Source: CADCWN01 sp046328475 (GTDB taxonomy: Bacteria; Chloroflexota; Chloroflexia; Thermomicrobiales; CADCWN01). Taken from it: a stretch of DNA of 64,000 nt. The stretch spans positions 65,280-129,279 of the forward strand of contig JAXLWN010000012.1 of the NCBI GenBank assembly GCA_046328475.1. The letters are read 5' to 3'. A program made the translations under genes and the position numbers. Every line of letters starts with the position of its first letter. Positions within the stretch are counted from its first letter, which is position 1. Below are positions 38,396-47,785 of this stretch, in pieces. Under the pieces are notes generated by a model. It did not search any database. It saw only the letters and a list, made by a program, of their open reading frames with translations, and was not told the DNA's origin.

Positions 38396-39210
38396 CTCGA
38401 CACGCCGGGCGGCAGCTTCAGCGCGGCGACGGGCGGGAGGGCCATGCTGCGTGCGATGGCGGTGAAAAGGGCGCGGACGCTCTTCTGACCGTCGCCGGTG
38501 AGGGCGGCGAACTGGTCGTCGTAGTAGCGATTGAGCAGCGGGAGGGAGACGCCGTAGCGGGTGCTGAGTTCCTGGCGCAGATCGTCGCGGCGGTCGCGCA
38601 GGACGGTGTTGGCGACGGCGATGGCTTCGCTCACCGCGCGCGGGGCGTCCGGGTCGGCGCGCAGCAGCGCATCCGGGGCGAGCAGGAGGTGGGTGACGGG
38701 CGGCAGGCCGGTGAGGATGAACCAGGCGCGGCCGAGTTCGACCACGACGCGATTGCCCGGCTCGTCCAGCAGGTGCAGCGCCTCGCCACCTTCGCGAATC
38801 TCAACCACTGGCAGGTTGGGGTCCTCGGGGCGCTCGTCGCGCAGCCAGGCGACCGGGTTAAGGCCGTAGAACTTGCGAAGCGTGCCGCGCGCCAGCGCCT
38901 CGGCCGTGCGCGAGCTGTCGGCGAGATCGACCGCGCAGGCGTCGATCTCCTCCAGTGGCCGGTCGGCCACGAGGACGATGGCCGCATTGTAGTTGCCGCC
39001 CCCCACCAGGGTGGGGAGGATCGTGTAGCTCTGCTGCAAGTCGGGGTATTCCGCGACCGGGGCGAAGAGCAGCGCCTCCGGACGGCGTTGCGCTGTCTGA
39101 GCGGTCAACCCCGCTATCCTCTCCAGGGGTAGCATGACCCAACCCAGTTCGTGGGCGAGCGCCAGCGGCGCGATGCTCGGGGTGTCGTCCAGCAGCAGGG
39201 GCGGCGTCAT
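38389..39210 (-). CDS. MqnA/MqnD-family protein (futalosine pathway-like)
   Basis: A 273-residue periplasmic-binding-fold protein of the MqnA/MqnD family, which in the futalosine route of menaquinone synthesis dehydrates chorismate (MqnA) or processes dehypoxanthine futalosine (MqnD). Family features: PEALLFAPVAEYPDLQQSYT, TILPTLVGGGNYNAAIVLVA, DLADSSRTAEALARGTLRKF (SSRT substrate-binding loop), ELGRAWFILTGLPPVTHLLL. It could also be a diverged relative, since no other mqn genes are visible nearby. The ATG at 39210 has only a weak site. It follows the LCP gene by 24 bases and may be co-transcribed with it. Confidence 0.7.
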   Translation of the reverse strand: MTPPLLLDDTPSIAPLALAHELGWVMLPLERIAGLTAQTAQRRPEALLFAPVAEYPDLQQSYTILPTLVGGGNYNAAIVLVADRPLEEIDACAVDLADSSRTAEALARGTLRKFYGLNPVAWLRDERPEDPNLPVVEIREGGEALHLLDEPGNRVVVELGRAWFILTGLPPVTHLLLAPDALLRADPDAPRAVSEAIAVANTVLRDRRDDLRQELSTRYGVSLPLLNRYYDDQFAALTGDGQKSVRALFTAIARSMALPPVAALKLPPGVSRA

Positions 39211-39234
39211 CGGCGGCTCGCTTCTTTCGCTCCG

Positions 39235-40626
39235 TCAGGGGCGCGTCGGGATGGCGGTCGGCGTGGTCGGTGCGATCGGCACGCTCGGGCTTGGCGTCGT
39301 CGGGACGCCGGGTGTGCCCGGCGTGCCCGGCGTCCCATTAACGGTCCCGTTCAGCAAATCGCTCACGTAGCGCTGGATTTGCGTGTAGACCCCCTGCCCG
39401 GCGCGCGGGAAGAGCACGTAGGCACCGCTCGGCAGGATGTCCGAGTAGAGATAGTTGCTGGTGTCGAGCCCGCCGGTGCGGACGGTGAACTGCTTATCGG
39501 CGCGGGCCTGCGCCTGGCCCCAGCCCAGCAGGTCCTTCGCCTCGGTGAAGCTGAAGCTCATGCGCAGGTGGCCCTCGAAGGCATCGAGCAGGCCCAGCAG
39601 CTTGGGAATCGTCTCGACCCGGAAGAGCTTGTCCTTCACCGCAGTCATCAGCAGTTGCTGGCGGCGTGAGCGGCTGAAGTCGTTGTTCTCGGTCGCCGAG
39701 TAGCGCGAGCGGGCGAATTCGATCGCGCGGTCGCCGGTCATGTGCTGCATGCCCGCGTCGAACTTGACGGTGCGGTAGCTCGGATCGACCGTGGCGTCGT
39801 CGTTGTTGGGATACTGGTAGTCGGTGAAGGCCTTCTCGACATTCACGTCCACCCCGCCGATCGCGTCGATGAACTGCTTGAAGCCGACGAAGTCCATGCT
39901 GATCCAGTAGTCGATCGGGATGCCGAGGACCTGGGCGGCAGCTTTCATCGCCAACTGGCCGCCCGCCTCGTGCTTCTCATAGGGCACGCGGGTGTCGTTG
40001 CGGTCCACGTTGCCCATGCCTGCCGTATATGCCTCGTTGATGCGGCCCCAATAGCCGCCGCGCCCATTGTAGGTGGGGAGTTGAATGAAGAGGTCGCGCG
40101 GGATGCTGATCAGCGTCACCGTGCCGGCCTTCGGGTCGAAGGTCATCACCTGGATCGAATCGGTCAGGTAGCCGCCATCGTGGCCAGGGCCGCCGAAACC
40201 GAGCAGCAGCACCGAGATCCGCTCGCCATTTTGCAGCCGCTTAATCAGGGGCGAGTTCCCGTAGGGCAGCGGCGTCGGCGTCGGCGTCAGCACGGTCGTG
40301 GGCGTGCTGGTCGGCGGGATCGGCGTTGGCGTGTTGGGATCGAGCGGATTGTGGGTCGGCGTCGGTGCCGGGGTAGTGGTCGGCTCGACCGTCACCTGGG
40401 CCACCACGCTCGGCTCGGGGGTGGGCGTCTCGCCGTATTCCGTGATCGGCGGCTTGTCTTCCTTCCGGAAGGCGCTGTCGACGAAGTTATTCACCTTGTA
40501 GGCCGCGTAACCGGCGTAGGCGAGCGCGGCGATGACGAGGATACCCAGGATACTGAGAACGATCCTACGCCAGCGGCGGGGCTTCCGCCGTGGCGGATCG
40601 GGTTGCTGCGTTGGTTGGTCTGCCAT
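39235..40626 (-). CDS. LytR-CpsA-Psr (LCP) family phosphotransferase
   Basis: A 463-residue type II membrane protein. A basic N-terminus and one membrane segment (IVLSILGILVIAALAYAGYA at about residues 22-41) are followed by a Pro/Thr-rich linker (~75-140), the LCP domain (ISVLLLGFGGPGHDGGYLTD, VTLISIPRDLFIQLPTYNGR, INEAYTAGM, DRAIEFARSRYSATENNDFS) and a Gly/Thr/Pro C-terminal tail with TPGTPGTPG. LCP proteins attach glycopolymers (teichoic acid or arabinogalactan type) to peptidoglycan. The start at 40626 has AAGGA; an upstream reading to 40746 is rejected. It lies downstream of the TPR kinase gene. Confidence 0.9.
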   Translation of the reverse strand: MADQPTQQPDPPRRKPRRWRRIVLSILGILVIAALAYAGYAAYKVNNFVDSAFRKEDKPPITEYGETPTPEPSVVAQVTVEPTTTPAPTPTHNPLDPNTPTPIPPTSTPTTVLTPTPTPLPYGNSPLIKRLQNGERISVLLLGFGGPGHDGGYLTDSIQVMTFDPKAGTVTLISIPRDLFIQLPTYNGRGGYWGRINEAYTAGMGNVDRNDTRVPYEKHEAGGQLAMKAAAQVLGIPIDYWISMDFVGFKQFIDAIGGVDVNVEKAFTDYQYPNNDDATVDPSYRTVKFDAGMQHMTGDRAIEFARSRYSATENNDFSRSRRQQLLMTAVKDKLFRVETIPKLLGLLDAFEGHLRMSFSFTEAKDLLGWGQAQARADKQFTVRTGGLDTSNYLYSDILPSGAYVLFPRAGQGVYTQIQRYVSDLLNGTVNGTPGTPGTPGVPTTPSPSVPIAPTTPTAIPTRP

Positions 40627-40898
40627 CGATTCCTTCGTTGCTCCTGATCGTCCGGGGCGCTGCCGCCGTCTGCTGGCGGGAACTGCCGCTACGGAAGTGT
40701 GCATGGAACGCGCCATTTCGGCAAGGTGCCCGCTGCCGCGCCGCAAACTCCCCGATACTCAAACGTTTCATCGGCCCGGATGGTGACGATAGCCGTGGGT
40801 GTGCGACGGGCGACCGCGTACGCGCCGCTCTCCCAGGCCAGGCCGGGAGAGTCGCATGGATCGTGCCAGATTGACGATTGATGCAATGGGGTGTCGGG
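40627..40898. other. Intergenic region upstream of the LCP gene
   Basis: 272 bases between the TPR-kinase stop and the LCP start. Short ORFs here (for example 40565-40771) have no ribosome binding site or recognisable product. I see no hairpin or tandem repeat; it presumably holds the LCP promoter. Confidence 0.4.
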
Positions 40899-43802
40899 CT
40901 AGTGCCCTTGATCGCTCAGCCGCTTGAGGGCGGCCTGCGCGTCCGCATAGTCCGGCTTGATCGCCAGCGCCTTCTCGTAGGCCGCGCGAGCCTCCGGGAA
41001 GCGATTGAGCTTTTCCAGATTCTGGCCGAGCAAGTATTGCAATTCGGCGTCGTCAGGGAGAAGCTCCGCCGCGCGTTCGAGGTTCGGCTGCGCCTCCTGG
41101 TACTTGCCTTGCTGATAGAGCACCCAGCCGAGCCAGTAATGGATGTATTTCGGCTTATTGACGAGGCTCAGCCCTTGCTTGAGCGTCGCCTCGGCGCTGA
41201 CGTTGTCCTTCTGGCCCGACTGCACGCGGGCGACCCCGATATAGCCCGTCTCCCAGTAGGGGCGCAGCTCGATCCCCTTGCGATAGGACGAGATCGCGTT
41301 CGGGTAGTCTTTGGTGCCGAACTCGAAGACATAGCCGAGGCACAAGAAGCCAGATGGATCGTGCGTGTCGATGCCGGCCGCGCGCTGGCAATTGCGGACC
41401 GCGTTATCCACGTCGCCAAGCTCGAGCAGGGTGTAGCCCAGGCCGGTGTGGGCGCGGACGCTCACTTCGTCGATCAGCACGAGCGCCTGATCGAAGTATT
41501 TCTTGGCCCCTTGATAGTCCCCGCCATTGTAGGCCAGCCAACCGAGCTCGGTCAGGGCATACGGGTAATCGGGGTCGATCGCCAGCGACTTCTCCTGCCA
41601 GGTACGCGCGTTATCGGTCTGGTCCAGCAGGTCGTAGAGTACGCCCTTGGCGTAGTAGAGGGTGGCCCACTTCGAGCGCTGCTCGATCATCTTCTCAAGC
41701 GGGGCGAAGGCCTCCTGATACTTCTCCTCGTTCGCCAGCAGGATGTGTTCGGACCAGAGGACCCAGAGATTGTTGGGGTCGAGCGCCTTCGCCTTGTCGA
41801 CCTCCTGGCGGGCCTCGCCCTTGCCGCTCTCGGGCTTGGCGGGGTCGGGCGGGTAGTTCAAGTAGACGTTGGCGAGCGCCGCGTGCGCCACCGGTTCGTT
41901 GCCGTTGGCCGCGATCGCCCGGTAGGCGGCGTCGTAGGCGCGCACCGACTGGTGGGTATCGACCGACGAATAAGCGAGATAGGCCCAGGCGAGGGCATCG
42001 TTCGGATCGAGTTTCGTTGCCTGGTCGAGATAGTCGATCTCGCCCGGATCGTGATTCCAGACCCAGAGGGCCAGGCCAAGCTGGCGGTTGGCGACGGCAC
42101 TCTTCGGGTTGGCCGCCAGCCCGGCCTTGTAGGCGGCGATCGCCTCGTTGAACTGCCCGTTCTGGAGCGCGGCATCCCCCGTCGCGATCTGCTCCTTCGC
42201 CGGATCGCTGGCGGCGGCGGGCGTGGCCGTCACCGCGCGGGCGGTCGCGCTGGGCGTGATCATCGGGTTGGCGCTCGCCGCCGCAGCGGCGATGGTCGGG
42301 GTGATCGTTGGGCTGATCCGTGCCGCAGCCGTCACGGTTGGCGTGGTGTTGGTGTTGCGCCGGGCGAAGTAGACGCCACCGATGCCGACCAGAACCAGGA
42401 GCAGGATCGCTACGGCGGCGAGCCCGATCACGATGGGGCGGTTGCTCGGCCCCGCTGGCGGCGGTAAGGGCGGCGCGGGCGGCGGCATCATCACGGGGGG
42501 CTGGTAGAGCATGTTGGGCGCGGCGACCGGGGGCGGCAGCGGGGTCTGGTATTGCGGGGGCGGCATCTGGCCCGGCAGCACAGCGGGAAGCGTCTGCCCC
42601 TGCGGCACGTAGGTATCGGCGGGCTGGCTCGGCGGTGGCGGTGGCGTGACCCGCGCGGTGGCGAGCGGCGTGGGCGGCAAGGCGCGAGGTGGCTCCGGGG
42701 TGGGCGTTGCCGGGCGCTGGGTCGGCCGGTCGTCCGGCGTGGCCCCGGCGGACGGGAGCGACGGCACCGGCGGCAGCGCACTCGGCGTCGGGGGGAGCGC
42801 GGAGCGGGGCGGCGGCGTGTTCCCCGAGGTGGGGGTCGGTGTCGGGCGCTGCCCGACAATCGTCGCATCGACGCCGGGCGGTGGCGGTTGCTGGTGAATT
42901 TGCGTCTGGAGCAGCATCTCGCGGGTGCGGTCGAGCACCATCGTCTGCGCCGGAGCGTCAGCATTCGGCAGCGGAACCGGCCGGGTGCCGGTGATCGCGC
43001 TCTCCAGGGCGTCGGCCAGGGCGGCACCGGTCGGGTAGCGCCCGTCCTGCCGCTTCGCCAGGGCCTTGACCAGCACCGCGCTCACCGCCTGGGGGAGGGC
43101 CGGGTTGCGCCCGCGCGGGTCGGGGAGTTGCCCCTGCACGTGGGCGTTGATCACATCCATCGTGCCGCCCTGGTAGGGGGGCTTGCCGGTCAACATCTCG
43201 TAGAGCACGATGCCGAGCGCGTAGAGGTCGGAGCGGCCATCGAGCGTGCCGCCCGTGGCCTGCTCGGGCGCGGTGTACTCGGGCGTGCCGACGCCGACGC
43301 CGGTCTGGGTCAGCTTCGGCCCGATCTCGCCAAAGACCTTGACGATGCCGAAGTCGGCCAGCACCGCGCGCTGCCCGGCGAGGAAGATGTTGGCGGGCTT
43401 CACGTCGCGGTGGACGATGCCCCGCTCGTGGGCGTAGTCGAGCGCGGAGCCGATCTGGCGCGCGATGGCGAGCGCCTGCTCCGGTGGCAAGGGGCGACCG
43501 AGGCGGGTGTTCAGGCTGCCGCCCTCGATCAGCTCCATCACCAGGTAGGGGACGCCGTTCTCCTCGCTGGAATCGAGCAGGGGGAGGATGTTGGGGTGAT
43601 TCAGTCGCCCGACCACCTGGGCCTCGCGGCGGAAACGCTCGCGCAGGAGGTCGATCTTGCTCTCGGGCGCGGTCAGCACTTTGAGCGCGACCTCGCGTCG
43701 CAGGCGCGGCGAATAGGCGCGATAGACGATCGCCATCCCGCCGCGCCCGAGGATGCCGCGCAGCTCATATTCGCCGATACGCCCGAAACCCGCGCCACTC
43801 AT
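40899..43802 (-). CDS. Membrane Ser/Thr protein kinase with TPR ectodomain
   Basis: A 967-residue PknB-like kinase. Kinase domain residues ~10-270: G-loop LGRGGMAIVYRA (19-30), Lys41, catalytic loop IVHRDVKPANI (His131, Asp133), DFG at 150-152, activation-loop T in TQTGVGVGTPEYTAPE. Then a Pro/Thr-rich juxtamembrane stretch (280-455), one membrane segment (VIGLAAVAILLLVLVGIGGV at ~458-477) and an extracytoplasmic ~480 residues with about ten TPR units (e.g. ALQNGQFNEAIAAYKAGLAA, ALAWAYLAYSSVDTHQ). TPRs usually bind proteins or peptides; no PASTA repeats, so the wall-sensing mode differs. Codes no clear phosphosites beyond the activation loop. The FHA-ABC gene lies 152 bases upstream and may encode a phosphorylation partner. 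Confidence 0.93.
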   Translation of the reverse strand: MSGAGFGRIGEYELRGILGRGGMAIVYRAYSPRLRREVALKVLTAPESKIDLLRERFRREAQVVGRLNHPNILPLLDSSEENGVPYLVMELIEGGSLNTRLGRPLPPEQALAIARQIGSALDYAHERGIVHRDVKPANIFLAGQRAVLADFGIVKVFGEIGPKLTQTGVGVGTPEYTAPEQATGGTLDGRSDLYALGIVLYEMLTGKPPYQGGTMDVINAHVQGQLPDPRGRNPALPQAVSAVLVKALAKRQDGRYPTGAALADALESAITGTRPVPLPNADAPAQTMVLDRTREMLLQTQIHQQPPPPGVDATIVGQRPTPTPTSGNTPPPRSALPPTPSALPPVPSLPSAGATPDDRPTQRPATPTPEPPRALPPTPLATARVTPPPPPSQPADTYVPQGQTLPAVLPGQMPPPQYQTPLPPPVAAPNMLYQPPVMMPPPAPPLPPPAGPSNRPIVIGLAAVAILLLVLVGIGGVYFARRNTNTTPTVTAAARISPTITPTIAAAAASANPMITPSATARAVTATPAAASDPAKEQIATGDAALQNGQFNEAIAAYKAGLAANPKSAVANRQLGLALWVWNHDPGEIDYLDQATKLDPNDALAWAYLAYSSVDTHQSVRAYDAAYRAIAANGNEPVAHAALANVYLNYPPDPAKPESGKGEARQEVDKAKALDPNNLWVLWSEHILLANEEKYQEAFAPLEKMIEQRSKWATLYYAKGVLYDLLDQTDNARTWQEKSLAIDPDYPYALTELGWLAYNGGDYQGAKKYFDQALVLIDEVSVRAHTGLGYTLLELGDVDNAVRNCQRAAGIDTHDPSGFLCLGYVFEFGTKDYPNAISSYRKGIELRPYWETGYIGVARVQSGQKDNVSAEATLKQGLSLVNKPKYIHYWLGWVLYQQGKYQEAQPNLERAAELLPDDAELQYLLGQNLEKLNRFPEARAAYEKALAIKPDYADAQAALKRLSDQGH

Positions 43803-43954
43803 GGTCTGTCGCCGCTACCTTCCCTCGCCTCGTTCGCCCACGCCCGCTATCGGGGGGATCGCGCCCACCGTGATCAACGACGGATCGTGGCTGGGAGTTT
43901 CAAGCGTCGGATCGGCGCACCATATCTGGCTGGCCCGAACCTGCCACCAGAAGG

Positions 43955-46447
43955 TTAGCGCACGATGTCCTTGCGCCGCTGGAAGAAGGCCACCAGGCAA
44001 AGGGTGAGGACGATGAAGATGCAGAGAATTGCCAGGTAGACAAATGGGGCGAACTCGAAATCGGGCAGAATCGGTGGCTTGTAGAAGAGGCCGCCCGCTC
44101 GCTCGATCATGTTCGGATTGCTGCTGTTGGCGAGTTGCTGGATCTGCTCGGGGCTGAAGCCCGCCAGTTCCACCGGCTTGGCGGGGATGTTGTCGATCCC
44201 GACGGTCGAGCCGAGCCCGCGCCAGGTCCACTTGGTGATCATGAAGCGCGAGATGGCATCGACGATCGGGCTGTCCTTCGTGTTGATGATCGGCCCACCG
44301 AAGATGATTTGCGGGATGAGCACCAGCGGCACCAGGATGCTGGCGCGGTCGGGGTTCGGGGCCACCGCCGAGATCGCCAGCCCCATCGTGATCCCGGCGA
44401 TCGAGCCGAAGAGGAGCGACAGATACAGATAGGGGAGGTGGGCGATGCCCCCGCCGGTGAGGATGAGCGGCACCAGCAGCACGATGTTCTGGAGCACGCT
44501 GATGCCGATCAGGACGAAGAACTTCGAGGCGATGTAGGGCGCGATCTTGAGGTTAATCCGGCGTTCGCGCGCGTACATCGCCGCTTCCTTGACGATCTCG
44601 CGCGCCGAATTGGAGGTGCCGAACCAGACCGCCACCATCGCCAGCAGGAAGGTGATCGAGCGCCCCCGCTCGTAGTCGCCGGTGAAGACTTCGGTGCTGA
44701 AGATGTTCCCCCGGAACGCGAGCGAGATCAGCAGCGCGATCAGCGGGGATTGGACGACGAGCAGCGTCAGCAGGTTGTTGCGGTCGCGCAGCACGGTCTC
44801 CAGGTAGCGGCGCGTGAGGATGCGGAATTGCCGGAAGCCGGAGGCCTGCTTGCCGGCGGGCGGGCGCGACTGGGCTTTGACGACCGCGCGCTCGTAGGTG
44901 CCGGTGTTGCCGCCCGCGCCGTTCATCTGGATTCCGGCCGATGCGAGGCGCGCGGCGACGTACTGGTGGTAGTAGGCGCCGCCCTGGAAGCGCTGGGGCC
45001 AGATTTCCATCGACGGCTCGGATTCGATGCGGGTGTAGATGTCGGCGAACTTCTCCACACCGAAGTAGGCGAGCGCCTTCCTCGGCGGGCCGTAATAGGC
45101 CATGTAGCCGCCCGGGGCGAGGAAGGCGATGTTGTCGCACAGGTCGACGTTCTGCGTCGCGTGCGTGATCAGGATGACGGTGCGCCCCTGGTCGGCCAGC
45201 TTGCGCAGCAGCTGCATCATGCGCCCCTCCAAGCCCGGATCGAGGCCGCTGGTCGGCTCGTCCAGGAAGAAGAGGGTCGGCTTGGAAAGGAGTTCCGCGC
45301 CGATCGAGACGCGCTTGCGCTGGCCGCCGGAGAGGCTCTTGATCGGCACATCGCGGCGCGCGGTCAGGCCGAGGTCGTCCATCACCTCTTCGACCCTGGC
45401 GCGCACCTCGGCCTCGCTCATGTCGGGCGGGAGGCGCAACTTGGCGGCGTAATAGAGGGCGCTCTCGACCGGCAGTTCGGTCGGCACAATGTCGTCCTGG
45501 GGGACGTAGCCGATCGCCGAGCGGAAGGCATCCATCTGCGTGTAGTAGTCGTCGCCGTTGTAGCGCACCTCGCCGCCATTGGCCGGGCGCACGCCGCTCA
45601 GCGCGTCGAGCAGGGTGGACTTGCCCGCGCCGGAACCGCCGACGATGCAGACGAATTCGCGCGGCAGGATCGAGAAGGTCAGGTCGTTGAGCAGGCGCTT
45701 GCCCCCGGCGACGGTCTTGGAGAGGTGCAGGCAATCGATCCGCACCGTGCCGTCCTCGGTGGCCTTGATCAGTTGCCCTTGCTGGAAGGTGAAGCGATAG
45801 GGGCCGAAGCCGATGCTGGCACCGGCGGGGATGGTGGCCGTGCCGCGCAGTTGCTGCCCGTCGATGAAGGTGCCGTTGGTGCTGTTCAGGTCGGTGGCCT
45901 GGAGCGAGCCATCCGGCAGCAGTTGGAGGCGGGCGTGGAAGCGCGAAATCTGGGGGTGGTCGAGGGTCAGGTTGTTGCCGGGATCGCGCCCGATCTGGTA
46001 GACGGGCGTGCTCCGCAGATCGATCACCGCCGGCATGCCGCCGGCTGCGCCGCCACCCATCGAGATGCCGACGAGGGTGCCGCTGATCTGCTCGTGGCGG
46101 GCGGCGCTCGCGCCGCTCAACTCCACGATCAGCGCAAAATCGCCGATCTGAATCAGATCGCCGTCGTGCAGCTCGGCCTGCCCGACGCGCTGGCCGTTGA
46201 CGAAGGTGCCGTTGGTACTGCCCGGGTCGTTGAGGAAGTAGCGCCCATCGCCGCTGATCCGGATATCGACGTGGATGCGCGAGGCGCGCGGGTCGGCGGT
46301 GACGATGTCGCAATTGACGCCGCGCCCGATGGTCAGGTGCGACCCGAGCGGGTAGATGCGCCCTTTCTGGTCGTTCGAGACGACGCAGAGTCGCGCCCCG
46401 GCGAACGGATAGACCCCGCTCGGTGGCACTTGACCGTACGGTTGCAT
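43955..46447 (-). CDS. FHA-FHA-ABCG transporter (Rv1747-like)
   Basis: An 830-residue fusion. FHA1 at ~13-110 (LTIGRGVNCDIVTADPRASR, NDPGSTNGTFVNGQRVGQAE) and FHA2 at ~135-225 (IGRDPGNNLTLDHPQISRFH, DLNSTNGTFIDGQQL) are phosphothreonine readers. An ABC ATPase follows (Walker A GGSGAGKSTLLDALSG, signature LSGGQRKRVSIGAEL, Walker B TLFFLDEPTSGLDP) and then an ABCG-type membrane domain with about six helices. This resembles M. tuberculosis Rv1747, which is controlled by the kinase PknF; a similar link to the neighbouring kinase is inferred. The start at 46447 has GGGAGGG; an ATG at 46459 is possible. Substrate unknown. Confidence 0.92.
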   Translation of the reverse strand: MQPYGQVPPSGVYPFAGARLCVVSNDQKGRIYPLGSHLTIGRGVNCDIVTADPRASRIHVDIRISGDGRYFLNDPGSTNGTFVNGQRVGQAELHDGDLIQIGDFALIVELSGASAARHEQISGTLVGISMGGGAAGGMPAVIDLRSTPVYQIGRDPGNNLTLDHPQISRFHARLQLLPDGSLQATDLNSTNGTFIDGQQLRGTATIPAGASIGFGPYRFTFQQGQLIKATEDGTVRIDCLHLSKTVAGGKRLLNDLTFSILPREFVCIVGGSGAGKSTLLDALSGVRPANGGEVRYNGDDYYTQMDAFRSAIGYVPQDDIVPTELPVESALYYAAKLRLPPDMSEAEVRARVEEVMDDLGLTARRDVPIKSLSGGQRKRVSIGAELLSKPTLFFLDEPTSGLDPGLEGRMMQLLRKLADQGRTVILITHATQNVDLCDNIAFLAPGGYMAYYGPPRKALAYFGVEKFADIYTRIESEPSMEIWPQRFQGGAYYHQYVAARLASAGIQMNGAGGNTGTYERAVVKAQSRPPAGKQASGFRQFRILTRRYLETVLRDRNNLLTLLVVQSPLIALLISLAFRGNIFSTEVFTGDYERGRSITFLLAMVAVWFGTSNSAREIVKEAAMYARERRINLKIAPYIASKFFVLIGISVLQNIVLLVPLILTGGGIAHLPYLYLSLLFGSIAGITMGLAISAVAPNPDRASILVPLVLIPQIIFGGPIINTKDSPIVDAISRFMITKWTWRGLGSTVGIDNIPAKPVELAGFSPEQIQQLANSSNPNMIERAGGLFYKPPILPDFEFAPFVYLAILCIFIVLTLCLVAFFQRRKDIVR

Positions 46448-46472
46448 TGCCCTCCCCATCGAAGATCGAACG

Positions 46473-46620
46473 GGCGAACGGGAGAGCGGGCGAACGGGCG
46501 ATCCCACTCGAAGACTGTTGCCTTTCGAGTGCGCCCTACGCTCTCCCCAACGGAGAAAGCAGAGCCGGGTTAAGCTGTCACCCCTGCCTGTTCGCCCGTT
46601 CGCCCGCTCTCCCGTTCGCC
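46473..46620. repeat. Inverted tandem-repeat element upstream of the FHA-ABC gene
   Basis: A 29-base array (46473-46501; unit GGCGAACGG plus GAGAGC variants) is repeated perfectly in inverse at 46592-46620. The loop is 90 nt. The left arm sits upstream of the FHA-ABC start. The right arm ends 10 bases before the corrected stop of the FHA gene. Confidence 0.92.
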
Positions 46621-46629
46621 GTTTCGCTC

Positions 46630-47514
46630 GCTACGGTCGGCGCGGCACGATCTGCGTCGGCATGTCGCCGTCGCTATCGTCGTTCGGTCCACCCATCGGC
46701 GGGGCGGGCGGGCCACCGGCGCGGGCGGGGCGAACGGCGGCGGGGGCGGCGGGGGCGGTGCCCCGGCACCCACCGCCGAGATGTTCGGCGTCGGGCGCGT
46801 GGAGTCGTCATCCATCGTGCGCATCCCGCCCGGCGGCGGCGGGGGCGGCGGCATGAACGGCGCGGGGCTCGGCTCCGGGTTGCGAATCATCCCGGCGACC
46901 ATCGTCCGATCGTCCTCGCCTGGCTCCGGCATGATCGGCGGCGGGGGCGTTGGCGGCGGGGGCGTTGGCGGCGCGGGCACTGAGGGTGCGGGCGGCACCG
47001 TCGGCATCGAGGGCGCGGTGTTGACATCGAGTTTCGGGGTCGCCGCCGAGGTGCGCTCTTCCTCCGCCGGTTTGCTGGGCGGCACCGGGGTGCTGCGCGA
47101 CGGCGGCAGCGGGGTCGGCGACTCCATGTCGGACGTCCCACCCATGGGGCGGCCACCGATGATGGTGTTGTCCCCCTGCGGGCGCGAGCCGGTGCCGGTG
47201 CTGATCGCCCCGCCGCTGCGGCTCTGGAACGAGAAGACCGTCTTGCCGATGAAGACGACATCGCGGTGTTGCAGGATGCGCGGCTCGCCCGGCTCGCAGA
47301 CGTGCTCGTTGATCACGACCGGGTTGGAGCTGCCGAGGTCGATCACCAGATACCCGCTCCCCTGGCGCTTCACCACCGCGTGGTAGCGCGAGACCATCGG
47401 GTCGTTCAGGACCATGTCGTTGTCGGAACCGCGCCCGATCGTCAGTTGGGTCGTGTCGAGATCGAAACGTCGCCCGATGTCTTCACCACGTTGCACTATC
47501 AGAAATGCGGCCAT
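46630..47514 (-). CDS. FHA-domain protein with Pro-rich tail (frameshifted at 3' end)
   Basis: A ~295-residue protein. An N-terminal FHA domain spans ~1-95 (DTTQLTIGRGSDNDMVLNDP, SRYHAVVKRQGSGYLVIDLG, SSNPVVINEHV). It is followed by a long Pro/Ala/Gly-rich low-complexity region (TPPPPTPPPPIMPEPGEDDR and similar). As read, the frame runs to 46570 through a repeat. Restoring one C in the run near 46700 gives the end PPMGGPNDDSDG...PTQIVPRRP with stop at 46630, which looks natural. FHA domains bind phosphothreonine, so it is a likely substrate or adaptor of the kinases here. Start: GGAGG eleven bases before ATG 47514. Confidence 0.85.
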
Positions 47515-47649
47515 CGTCTTCTGCGCCTCCTCTCTCTTTTCATCCCTTCGGTTGCGTGGTCTATTGTACCCGTTCCTACCACCACCCTGCTGAACGATCC
47601 CGCGAGGGTTCCAGTTTCTCAGGGGCGGGAGATGCTGGCAAATCTACGA

Positions 47650-47785
47650 AGTGCTGAGTGCTGAGTGCTGAGTGCTGAGTGGGTACGAAGGAATGAGTAA
47701 CGAGTAACGAGGGAGGGGTTTTCTGCCCGACCGCCTGACTGCCCGACTGCCCGACCCACTCAACTCAGCATCAGCACTCAGCACT
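47650..47785. repeat. GTGCTGA inverted heptamer element
   Basis: Four copies of GTGCTGA (47651-47678) face the inverse AGTGCTGAGTGCTGA copy at 47771-47785, a 15-bp perfect pairing (47650-47664). Two further small arrays (GAGTAAC at 47694-47710, and GACTGCCC at 47729-47756) lie between. The right arm abuts the stop of the first subtilase gene. Confidence 0.85.

Noticed and set aside
44135..46573. An open frame of about 800 codons opposite the FHA-ABC gene; similar ones at 48341-50377 and 50013-52958
   Set aside because: Antisense shadows of well-defined proteins. Their composition (Arg/Gly/Asp/His-rich, no domain) is typical of reversed G+C-rich codons.
46570..46629. The FHA protein C-terminus as read to 46570
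   Set aside because: Its last residues translate a repeat element, and restoring one C gives a natural Pro-rich end at 46630.
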